Origin: Holosporales bacterium
GTDB taxonomy: Bacteria > Pseudomonadota > Alphaproteobacteria > BNTO01
Assembly: GCA_031257795.1 (NCBI GenBank)
Contig: JAIRNW010000064.1
Coordinates: 1 to 10,202 of the forward strand
DNA length: 10,202 nt
Direction: 5' to 3'
Shown: piece after piece, positions 1-5,630 of the stretch
How positions within the stretch are numbered: the stretch's first letter is position 1
Layout of the letters: every line of letters begins with the position of its first letter
Translations under genes and position numbers: made by a program
The notes under the pieces: generated by a model
Database searches by the model: none
Told to the model about the DNA's origin: nothing
What the model saw: the letters and a program-made list of their open reading frames with translations, nothing else

Positions 1-205
1 AAATGGCCAATTTCTTCGCCTATTACCCTCCTTTTTTGCGATGCACAAAAAATGTGAGTCATCATTAACTAGCAATATCAAGGCTTTTGGCTGGCTGACG
101 GATAGGTGAGTAGTAACAAATTTCTTTCTTAAATATGCTTGCTTGGCTCGCCATTGCATGCTACAGTAATCATTAGTCATGTATTACGTTCACTTAGGTA
201 CATTT

Positions 206-2692
206 ATGGGCAGAAAGACCATTGGCAGGGAAATATTGGTTGTATTCTCCGCATTATTCATCAGTCAGACTTTTATTAACTCCACTTTTGCTTCGCGTAG
301 ACCCGGTGGATTCGGAAGAAGAGGAGGGGATCCGGACGACCCTGGAGGTGTAAGCCATGCGACAGGAGCAGGACAACCTGCAGTGCCAAGTTGGAGAGGA
401 GTAGGACAACCTGCAGCGCCAAGGGGGAGAGGAAGACCTCCTGCAGTGCCAAGGGGGAGCGGAGTAGGACAACCTGCAGTGCCAAGGGGGATAGGAGGAG
501 CTAATGCAGGGCGAGGGAGAGATCCTCTGAGGACAGATGCGCCTGCCTCTCCTTCTTCTGCGACTGTGTCCCCCAAAGATTCCTGGAAGATTGAATCAAT
601 AGCACCCCCAAAGATAAAACGCGTCTATTTTAATTTTTCTGAGGGGATGATACGTAGTCTTGGAGACAGAATGCTATGGTATATCAGTAATCTCGGCCAA
701 GAAAAAAAGGAATTCGCACTGGCTATAAAGAAGGATTTTGAGAATTGCGCCTGTTGTGTGGTGAACATAGCAAATTGTTTCGGACCGCTAGCAAGATCAG
801 AAGACTCTCTTGGCCATACGTTGAGGGCTACTGGCGCAGTTGGAAATGTGTACGCAGCACAGTGGGATTGGCGCGCTGCTATCGATTGCTTCGAAAAACT
901 AAAAACATATTGCGCTGAACCAAGCTTGAACGCGGAGTATGCGAGTAGAGCTGACAGTATCTATAGCTTGGGTGATCAAATGCTTGGTTTGCGTGAACGC
1001 CTCAAAGGTTGTCTAGCTAATGATGAAATAGCCGATCCTAGAAAGCGAACGGAGGATCTTGATAGAAGAAGATCAGCGATTCGCGCACAAATAGCAAACA
1101 TTGATGAGGAAATAGCTGTAGTAATACGTGGAATGTTCGAAGTAATACTGACCAAAAACGGATGCGACGAGAGCGCTGTTCGTGAGAGAACGGATGACGA
1201 TGCTTTTGTGCGTTTCATCCTCCCATGGTTTTTTGACAAGTTAGTTACGGTGCCAAACATTCCGCCTCCGCCTGATGAGGGCGGCCAGTCATCCGATGCT
1301 GCTGTGCCTGCTGCCGAGCCATCAACCGCTGCTGGGAATGCTGCCAAGCCATCAGCCGCTGCTGGGAATGCTGCCAAGCCATCAGCTGCTGCGCATGCTG
1401 CCAAGCCATCGGCCGCTGCTGGGAATGCTGCCAAGCCATCAGCCGCCACTGCGCATGCTGCCAAGCCATCAACCGCTGATGGGAATGCTGACGGAAGAAG
1501 CAATGTAGCTCCTGTAGGTGTAAAGTCGCATGGTGGAGCAGTGCCTGTCGCGCCGCCACCGCCACAAGGTGACGGTGAACAACCACATGACACTACGGAA
1601 CCTGCTAGCAGAGGAGCAGCAACGGCAGCGGCAAACGATGGACAACCAAATGAAGCAGCAACTCCGCCCCCTTCGTTGTCACAGGGCGCAGGAGAACAAG
1701 CAAGCGCTGTTGACGGCGTTCCAGGTGTCGCACTCGCTAGCGCCGAAGGACAACCTGAATCAGTGGATAATCAGTCACTTGCTCCAATACAAGATGCTCA
1801 ACAACCAGCTGCTAGTGCGCCTGCTGAAGAAACTGCTGACATACATGAGGATGTGGTGGATACAACGGATAACGTATCTACTGTTGTCGCAGAAATATTG
1901 GCAAGATCAGAACCCGTTCCTAATCAGGGAGAGGGGACGGAAGGACAGCCCGTGGGAGATCGTCAACATGGGGCTCCTCTTCCGCCGCCAGAAGCGCCTA
2001 TCCATATGCAGCCTCAACCGGAGATCGCACAACACGCCGCTAACGTACCTGCCGATGGAGGGACATCGACAGAACCGGCAGGAATGAATCGGCCGCCTGA
2101 AGCAGTTCATACTCCACCGGCACAAGACGTGCCGCAAGATACACCGCAAGATGTGCTGCAAGATGCACCGCAAGACGACGCACCACGAGATGCACCGCAA
2201 GACGACGCACCACAAGATGCACCGCAACCACAAGCTACCGACGCACCAGCTGACAGTGTGATGGCAGCAAATCCTCCACCCGCAGATCACGCGCCACCAC
2301 AGGCACAAACTGAGCCACAGGCTGCTAACGTGCTGTTTGTCGACAGTGTGGTAGCTACCGGGCAGCCAGAAGCTGTCCCTCCGCCACAAGGCACAGTCGG
2401 ACAACCGCATGCCACTGCAAGAAATGCTGGCAGAAGGAGGCATATGGCACCACCGACGCTAGACGTAGCCGAACAACCGCCTGTTATTGCAAGAAACGCT
2501 GGCAGAATGGGATTAGCACCGGAAGATGATTATCAACTTGAAGGCTTTGATGAAGTTGATTACGGCGACAGACGTGCCACTGGGAACTCAGCTCTGAACC
2601 AATCTCTATTAGGCAGACAGGCTCGTCCTGACCCTAAACCAGGTTGCTGCGGCTGCTGCGACGGCGGCAGCGGCTGCTGCGAAGTTGCCTAA
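206..2692 (+). CDS. Large secreted repeat-rich protein, function unknown (candidate host-interaction protein)
   Basis: I do not recognise a family. From ATG 206 the product is 828 aa. I prefer 206 over the in-frame ATG at 179 because AGG at 196-198 is 7 nt upstream and the protein then opens with a normal signal peptide: Lys/Arg start, hydrophobic LVVFSALFI, likely cleavage after TFA at residue 29. Residues ~55-100 hold four Gly-Gln-Pro-Ala-Val-Pro repeats. Residues ~122-350 look globular and helical with several Cys (DFENCACCVVNIANCFG). Residues ~367-430 are AAKPSAAAGN repeats and ~640-676 are QDAP repeats. The tail PGCCGCCDGGSGCCEVA has six Cys. The middle and C-terminal half is mostly disordered-looking Pro/Ala/Gln sequence. 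A secreted or surface effector of an intracellular bacterium is a reasonable inference, but no catalytic motif is visible. It is followed by a hairpin terminator and appears monocistronic. Confidence 0.8.
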   Translation: MGRKTIGREILVVFSALFISQTFINSTFASRRPGGFGRRGGDPDDPGGVSHATGAGQPAVPSWRGVGQPAAPRGRGRPPAVPRGSGVGQPAVPRGIGGANAGRGRDPLRTDAPASPSSATVSPKDSWKIESIAPPKIKRVYFNFSEGMIRSLGDRMLWYISNLGQEKKEFALAIKKDFENCACCVVNIANCFGPLARSEDSLGHTLRATGAVGNVYAAQWDWRAAIDCFEKLKTYCAEPSLNAEYASRADSIYSLGDQMLGLRERLKGCLANDEIADPRKRTEDLDRRRSAIRAQIANIDEEIAVVIRGMFEVILTKNGCDESAVRERTDDDAFVRFILPWFFDKLVTVPNIPPPPDEGGQSSDAAVPAAEPSTAAGNAAKPSAAAGNAAKPSAAAHAAKPSAAAGNAAKPSAATAHAAKPSTADGNADGRSNVAPVGVKSHGGAVPVAPPPPQGDGEQPHDTTEPASRGAATAAANDGQPNEAATPPPSLSQGAGEQASAVDGVPGVALASAEGQPESVDNQSLAPIQDAQQPAASAPAEETADIHEDVVDTTDNVSTVVAEILARSEPVPNQGEGTEGQPVGDRQHGAPLPPPEAPIHMQPQPEIAQHAANVPADGGTSTEPAGMNRPPEAVHTPPAQDVPQDTPQDVLQDAPQDDAPRDAPQDDAPQDAPQPQATDAPADSVMAANPPPADHAPPQAQTEPQAANVLFVDSVVATGQPEAVPPPQGTVGQPHATARNAGRRRHMAPPTLDVAEQPPVIARNAGRMGLAPEDDYQLEGFDEVDYGDRRATGNSALNQSLLGRQARPDPKPGCCGCCDGGSGCCEVA
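371..499 (+). repeat. Four tandem ~33-bp coding repeats (GQPAVPRG type)
   Basis: Units at 371-403, 404-436, 437-466 and 467-499 share the core cctgcagtgccaag and encode Gly-Gln-Pro-Ala-Val-Pro-Arg-Gly variants. Lengths are 33, 33, 30 and 33 bp, all multiples of three, so the reading frame is preserved. They sit just after the signal peptide of the secreted protein. Confidence 0.85.
1319..1492 (+). repeat. 30-bp tandem coding repeats (AAKPSAAAGN)
   Basis: Five consecutive units plus a partial sixth: 1319-1348, 1349-1378, 1379-1405 (27 bp), 1406-1435, 1436-1465 and 1466-1492. Each encodes a Pro-Ser-Ala-Ala-Ala-Gly-Asn-Ala-Ala-Lys variant. Adjacent units are nearly identical, consistent with recent slippage or recombination, so the copy number is probably variable between strains. 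Confidence 0.9.
2122..2231 (+). repeat. Short-period QDAP coding repeat
   Basis: Imperfect 12- to 15-bp periods built on caagatgcaccg encode Pro-Gln-Asp-Ala and Pro-Gln-Asp-Asp-Ala. They form an acidic, proline-rich, probably disordered stretch at residues ~640-676 of the secreted protein. Confidence 0.75.
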
Positions 2693-2701
2693 CCAACGGA
2701 A

Positions 2702-2734
2702 TTGTGGGTTCGCTTCGACGAGCCCACAGATTTT
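2702..2734 (+). terminator. Intrinsic-type terminator after the secreted-protein gene
   Basis: GTGGGTTCG (2704-2712) pairs with CGAGCCCAC (2719-2727) with one G-U pair. The stem extends to about 11 bp using 2702-2703 and 2728-2729, with a 6-nt loop, and is followed by agatttt. It begins 10 bp after the TAA stop. The T-run is short, so termination may be partial. Confidence 0.5.
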
Positions 2735-2875
2735 CAGCAGCTCCGTGAACAGCTCTGTCCCTATGCCACTGGGCTCAGCCCTCAATTCCCACTTGTGACT
2801 TGCACCTCGAGCTTCCTCCTCCACACAACCTTGGCCACAGTCACAGAAAGAATTGATGGCAGGAGACACGTAGCC

Positions 2876-2905
2876 GGCTCCAATTCAACGAGTTGAATGG
2901 GGGCC
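2876..2905. repeat. Near-perfect 14-bp inverted repeat (hairpin)
   Basis: GGCTCCAATTCAAC (2876-2889) pairs with GTTGAATGGGGGCC (2892-2905), with one G-U pair and one A-G mismatch around a GA centre. There is no T-run behind it, so it is not a classic terminator. It directly precedes the dispersed element at 2907-2958. The second copy of that element is also preceded by a hairpin of different sequence. Confidence 0.7.
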
Positions 2906-2906
2906 C

Positions 2907-2958
2907 GAGCGCAGAAGCGCAGCGTACTTACGGGACGTGAGCATTCGAGCAACACCGG
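2907..2958. repeat. Dispersed ~50-bp element, copy 1
   Basis: This stretch aligns base for base with 10143-10192 at the right end of the window. The shared cores are CAGAAGCG, AGCGTACTTA and ACGTGAGCATTCGAGC. The differences are two substitutions, a diverged 4-5 nt centre and an extra AAC near the end. Two well-conserved copies in intergenic positions 7 kb apart indicate a genome-wide repeat family. Its orientation is arbitrary. Confidence 0.8.
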
Positions 2959-2967
2959 GCTCCAGGT

Positions 2968-2982
2968 AAAGTCGTAGACTTT
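2968..2982. repeat. Small perfect hairpin AAAGTC-GTA-GACTTT
   Basis: A 6-bp perfect inverted repeat with a 3-nt loop, extendable by G-U pairs, lies 10 bp after the first dispersed element. The same AAAGTC/GACTTT arms occur in a different arrangement at 7512-7546. Role unknown. Confidence 0.5.
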
Positions 2983-2985
2983 GTT

Positions 2986-3010
2986 GGGGCTACGTTCGAC
3001 GAACCCGTAA
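2986..3010. repeat. Stem-loop sequence related to the 2704-2727 hairpin
   Basis: The block from GGGGCTACG through TTCGACGAACCCG shares TTCGACGA and the flanking GGG and CCC blocks with 2704-2727. Its reverse complement also matches that element (GGGTTCG ... AGCCC). The two related elements bracket a ~307-bp interval of hairpins, so they may be the ends of a small non-autonomous mobile unit. Confidence 0.4.
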
Positions 3011-3097
3011 ACTTAATCCCTAACTCCGCCTAAAAATTAGTATACCTGCGCTAAAATTCTGCACAATGCAAGAAGTTTCTGTACATCGCTAGCCTGA

Positions 3098-3125
3098 TTT
3101 GATATACTCCAACAAGAGGTATGAT
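3098..3125 (+). promoter_or_regulatory. Possible promoter of the transposase fragment and prfB
   Basis: TTTGAT (3098-3103) and TATGAT (3120-3125) are separated by 16 bp and lie about 30 bp before the ATG at 3155. The -10 matches the TATAAT consensus at five of six positions; the -35 is poor. If real, it would drive the transposase stub and prfB as one transcript. Confidence 0.25.
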
Positions 3126-3154
3126 TATACGGCATATCGGTGGTGGAGGAATTC

Positions 3155-3271
3155 ATGAGTTTGCCAGACTGGATTCTACCTTTCAAAGAACCAAACACGA
3201 CGATAAAGTGTATCAAGGGGGCTTACTATAAGTATGAGATCCACTCTGGAAAGGAAACTAAAACATCATGA
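3155..3271 (+). pseudogene. Transposase N-terminal fragment (IS1634-like?)
   Basis: A 38-codon ORF has a strong ribosome binding site (ggtggtggagg, with GGAGG ending about 6 nt before the ATG). It reads MSLPDWILPFKEP and then TTIKCIKGAYYKYEI before stopping. The 'EP..IK.IKG.YYKYE' pattern resembles the N-terminus of DDE transposases of the IS1634 type, which I recall from the family and have not searched. Full-length proteins are several hundred residues, so this is a stub. No downstream part of a transposase is visible. The stop TGA (3269-3271) overlaps the ATG at 3268 upstream of prfB, so an IS insertion followed by deletion may have rebuilt the prfB 5' end. It could also be a chance short ORF. 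Confidence 0.4.
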
Positions 3272-3375
3272 TTTGACTCAACTCTGACATCTCGCAGCTT
3301 ATCGAAGACATTGCCAAGAAACTTGAAAACATCAAGCAATCCTCGAACTTCGATAAAAAAAACGAAGAGCTGCTA
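3268..3375 (+). other. prfB: prfB N-terminal homology upstream of the first usable start, behind an in-frame UGA
   Basis: In frame with the RF2 gene, 3277-3375 translates as LNSDISQLIEDIAKKLENIK followed by QSSNFDKKNEELL. This aligns without gaps to the usual alphaproteobacterial RF2 start (M-R-A-E-I-x-x-L-V-D-E-I), so it was or is coding. There is no start codon at 3277 (CTC). Just before it lies ATG-ATT-TGA: an ATG at 3268 with a UGA as codon 3, in the leaky context UGAC. AAGGAA at 3251-3256 could be its Shine-Dalgarno. Either the N-terminus has been lost and translation starts at TTG 3376, or the UGA is read through. Confidence 0.6.
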
Positions 3376-4386
3376 TTGTATCAAACTCAAGCGTCCTCGC
3401 AGGATCTCTGGACAGATCCGCAGAAAACAGGAGACCTTTTGAAAAAGATATCCCGCCTGCAGTACGATGTTACAACGATCTCCGAACACTGCAAAAAATT
3501 CGCAGACCTACACGCCCTCTTAGACCTAGCAAAAGAGGAAGACGATGAAGGGGTGTTCGCGTCTTGCTGCAAAGACCTGGAAGCCCTCTCCGCCGCGCTA
3601 GGCAAACTTTACGTGGAGAGCCTGCTTTCCGGCGAAGCGGACCACTGCAATTGTTTCCTGGAAATTCACGCGGGAGCCGGCGGAACTGAGTCTCAAGATT
3701 GGGTCGCCATGCTTTCACGCATGTACTCGAGATGGGCTCAGGCACGCGGCTTCACAACAGACATAGTTGACGAGACGGTTGGGGAAGGCGCCGGTTTCAA
3801 ATCCGTCCAGCTGAAGATTTCCGGGCTTCGGGCATATGGCTGGCTAAAAACGGAAAACGGAGTGCACCGACTCGTTAGAATCTCCCCATTCGACGCCAAC
3901 GCGCGCCGACACACCAGCTTTGCCTCCGTTTGGACGTACCCTGAGACGGACGACGAGATCGAAATCAAGATAGAGGAAAAGGATTTGCAAGTGGACACGT
4001 TTCGTTCGTCCGGAGCAGGTGGGCAGCACGTTAACAAAACAGACAGTGCCGTGCGCATCACCCACCTCCCAACCGGCATCGTGGTGTCGTGCCAGGTGGA
4101 TAGGTCGCAGCACAGGAACCGCGCACTTGCTTTGTCTATGCTGAAATCCAGGCTGTACGAAGCGGAGCTGCGCAAGAAGCAAGATGAGCTTGACGAACAA
4201 AACAAGCAAAAGACCGATATCGCCTGGGGGAACCAGATCCGCTCTTATGTTTTGCAGCCGTATCAGCTGGTGAAGGACATGCGGACGGGCGTGGAAATTG
4301 GGAACGCGGCGGGAGTTTTGGACGGCAATATCGAGCCTTTTTTGGAGCAAGCGCTGGTGCATCAGCTAATGAACGTTTCGAATTAA
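3376..4386 (+). CDS. prfB: Peptide chain release factor 2 (RF2)
   Basis: RF2 recognises UAA and UGA stop codons and triggers hydrolysis of peptidyl-tRNA on the ribosome. From TTG 3376 the protein is 336 aa, against about 365 in E. coli. Diagnostic motifs are present: the stop-codon-reading SPF (3883-3891, ISPFDANARRHTSFAS), which separates RF2 from RF1 (PxT), and the catalytic GGQ at 4018-4026 in RSSGAGGQHVNKTDSAVRITH. E. coli-like blocks LEIHAGAGGTESQDW and IRSYVL are also present. The residue equivalent to E. coli Thr246 is Ser. I report TTG 3376 because it is the first start codon without an in-frame stop behind it. However, homology runs on upstream to 3277, so this start probably truncates domain 1, and its ribosome site (GAAGAG, 6 nt upstream) is weak. 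The canonical RF2 frameshift site CUU-UGA-C is absent from its usual position. Confidence 0.95.
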   Translation: MYQTQASSQDLWTDPQKTGDLLKKISRLQYDVTTISEHCKKFADLHALLDLAKEEDDEGVFASCCKDLEALSAALGKLYVESLLSGEADHCNCFLEIHAGAGGTESQDWVAMLSRMYSRWAQARGFTTDIVDETVGEGAGFKSVQLKISGLRAYGWLKTENGVHRLVRISPFDANARRHTSFASVWTYPETDDEIEIKIEEKDLQVDTFRSSGAGGQHVNKTDSAVRITHLPTGIVVSCQVDRSQHRNRALALSMLKSRLYEAELRKKQDELDEQNKQKTDIAWGNQIRSYVLQPYQLVKDMRTGVEIGNAAGVLDGNIEPFLEQALVHQLMNVSN

Positions 4387-4499
4387 ATCGATTGTCAACG
4401 GGTTCTTGATTGCAATAGATCCGCTAGGCATCTCAACATTTTCACTTACATCTTTATTCTCCGAAAAACAAATAACTCTTAACATAAATTTAACTATAC

Positions 4500-4516
4500 C
4501 TAGGATATTGTCCTAG
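4500..4516. promoter_or_regulatory. Perfect 6-bp inverted repeat upstream of the secreted-protein/Stealth pair
   Basis: CTAGGA-tattg-TCCTAG lies 30 bp before the ATG at 4547, in the 160-bp gap after prfB, and is followed by T-rich ttgtggttcttttatttt. It could be an operator for the downstream pair or a weak terminator for prfB. The interrupted T-tract and short stem favour neither. Confidence 0.3.
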
Positions 4517-4546
4517 TTGTGGTTCTTTTATTTTAGAGTTTGAGTT

Positions 4547-5608
4547 ATGAACGTAAAACGTTTGAGCATGCTATTGTCATGCGTTGCATTTGGGACACTT
4601 AGCGGTTATGCGGATGGGGAGACCCCGGATATCGGAAATCAGGATGCCGGAAATACAGTGGGCGATCCGTATCATGAAGCCCTTTTCCTGGATAACATTG
4701 ATTTTAGCCATATGGGAAACACTTTCATTCTGCAGAAAAACCAAGTGCAGAGTGAGCTGACAAGAGCAGCAATTGGGACAACATTCATCGGCGATCGCTT
4801 AGAGCCGCTGCTTGACCTCTTTAGAGGAATTCGTACAATCAATGCAAATATAGAACGCTTGAGAGGTTTTGCTCCGTACTTTGATGGACAATATAGCGAG
4901 GATCTAAAGGCCTCCTTTAATTCAACTATCGCAGACGAAAGAGCATCCGAATTGTCTGGCATATGCGACGCAATCATTGCTTCTCGGTTTGATGATCGGT
5001 TTGATATAGAGGATTTGGCGACTAGGCTGCACAATATTTTAACTACTATCGTTACAGAAGAAATTCCTCTTTATCAATTAAATGGAGACCAATTTGATAA
5101 AGTCAAAACAGAAGCCGTTAATCTCGATTTGCAGCATATCCTTTTTGGAGGAACGATCAAGGATCTCGAAGACACTGAATACCTATGTCGCGGAACTATA
5201 ACAAGTCTGCTCGATGCACTAGACAATGCAATAAGCGAAGTAAGACCAGTCGATGGAAACTGGGAAACAGCAAATATCTGGGTTGATGGTGCAAATCCAG
5301 CTATCGTTGCTGGTATTGGAGTTGCCCTTGATGGAGCAGTAGCCCAAATAAGAACAATACGAACGATGATAGACGGAATAAGTTTCAACGGTCTCCGTGA
5401 CGCTGTGTTTGATGAATATGGACATTTGCAAAATCCGGATGTTTCGTTAGTCAGCATGATAAACAGAAAGGACGCAGAGTTCAGACAAGAGGTTGAGCAA
5501 CGCTTTGCTGAAGTAAATAGCGCGGTTGAGCAACGCTTTGCCGAAGTGAACTCGGTGTTGGCATACCTCACTCCACAAGTGGAAGCTGTACGTCAGTACA
5601 CACGTTAA
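4547..5608 (+). CDS. Secreted protein of unknown function with C-terminal coiled-coil repeat
   Basis: I do not recognise this 353-aa product. It opens with a typical Sec signal peptide (MNVKRLSMLLSCVAFGTLSG, likely cut after GYA at about residue 22), so the mature protein is periplasmic or exported. The body is mostly helical in appearance with few cysteines and no visible enzyme motif. Residues 316-338 contain two copies of an 11-residue unit, VEQRFAEVNSA/V, with Val/Phe/Val spacing suggestive of a coiled coil. AGAG (4535-4538) 8 nt upstream is a weak ribosome site. The gene ends 22 bp before the ATG of the Stealth-family gene, so the two are probably cotranscribed and may act together. An adaptor, chaperone or secreted partner role is inference only. 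Confidence 0.75.
   Translation: MNVKRLSMLLSCVAFGTLSGYADGETPDIGNQDAGNTVGDPYHEALFLDNIDFSHMGNTFILQKNQVQSELTRAAIGTTFIGDRLEPLLDLFRGIRTINANIERLRGFAPYFDGQYSEDLKASFNSTIADERASELSGICDAIIASRFDDRFDIEDLATRLHNILTTIVTEEIPLYQLNGDQFDKVKTEAVNLDLQHILFGGTIKDLEDTEYLCRGTITSLLDALDNAISEVRPVDGNWETANIWVDGANPAIVAGIGVALDGAVAQIRTIRTMIDGISFNGLRDAVFDEYGHLQNPDVSLVSMINRKDAEFRQEVEQRFAEVNSAVEQRFAEVNSVLAYLTPQVEAVRQYTR
5492..5557 (+). repeat. 33-bp in-frame duplication in the secreted protein
   Basis: Two adjacent units (5492-5524 and 5525-5557) begin with the same GTTGAGCAACGCTTTGC and differ by a few third-position and terminal changes. Each encodes VEQRFAEVNS plus one residue, lengthening the predicted coiled coil by exactly three heptad-like turns. 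Confidence 0.85.
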
Positions 5609-5630
5609 TGTTTGCTGAGTGTACTTCAAC

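Noticed and set aside
8..37. Strong minus-strand Shine-Dalgarno (complement of ccctcctttt) suggesting a divergent gene leaving the window.
   Set aside because: The only start codon in reach is a TTG 16 nt away, and too little sequence remains to test coding; I see no other support.
91..116. Sequence ctggctgacggataggtgag followed by tagtaa resembles the 'GGC-GACGGGTGAGTAA' stretch of 16S rRNA.
   Set aside because: The match is short and gapped, and no flanking 16S sequence is present, so chance similarity is more likely than an rRNA fragment.
265..576. Long minus-strand open frames opposite the repeat regions of the secreted protein.
   Set aside because: They are by-products of the in-frame repeats on the plus strand and lack ribosome sites or recognisable domains.
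1319..1492. Regular 30-bp repeats reminiscent of a CRISPR array.
   Set aside because: Units are adjacent without unique spacers, are in frame and encode AAKPSAAAGN, so this is a coding repeat.
3274..3276. UGA reassigned to tryptophan, which would remove the problem at the prfB start.
   Set aside because: An RF2 gene is present, and the LolC/E gene ends at the expected point (after DPAQALRTC) with a TGA, so UGA acts as a stop.
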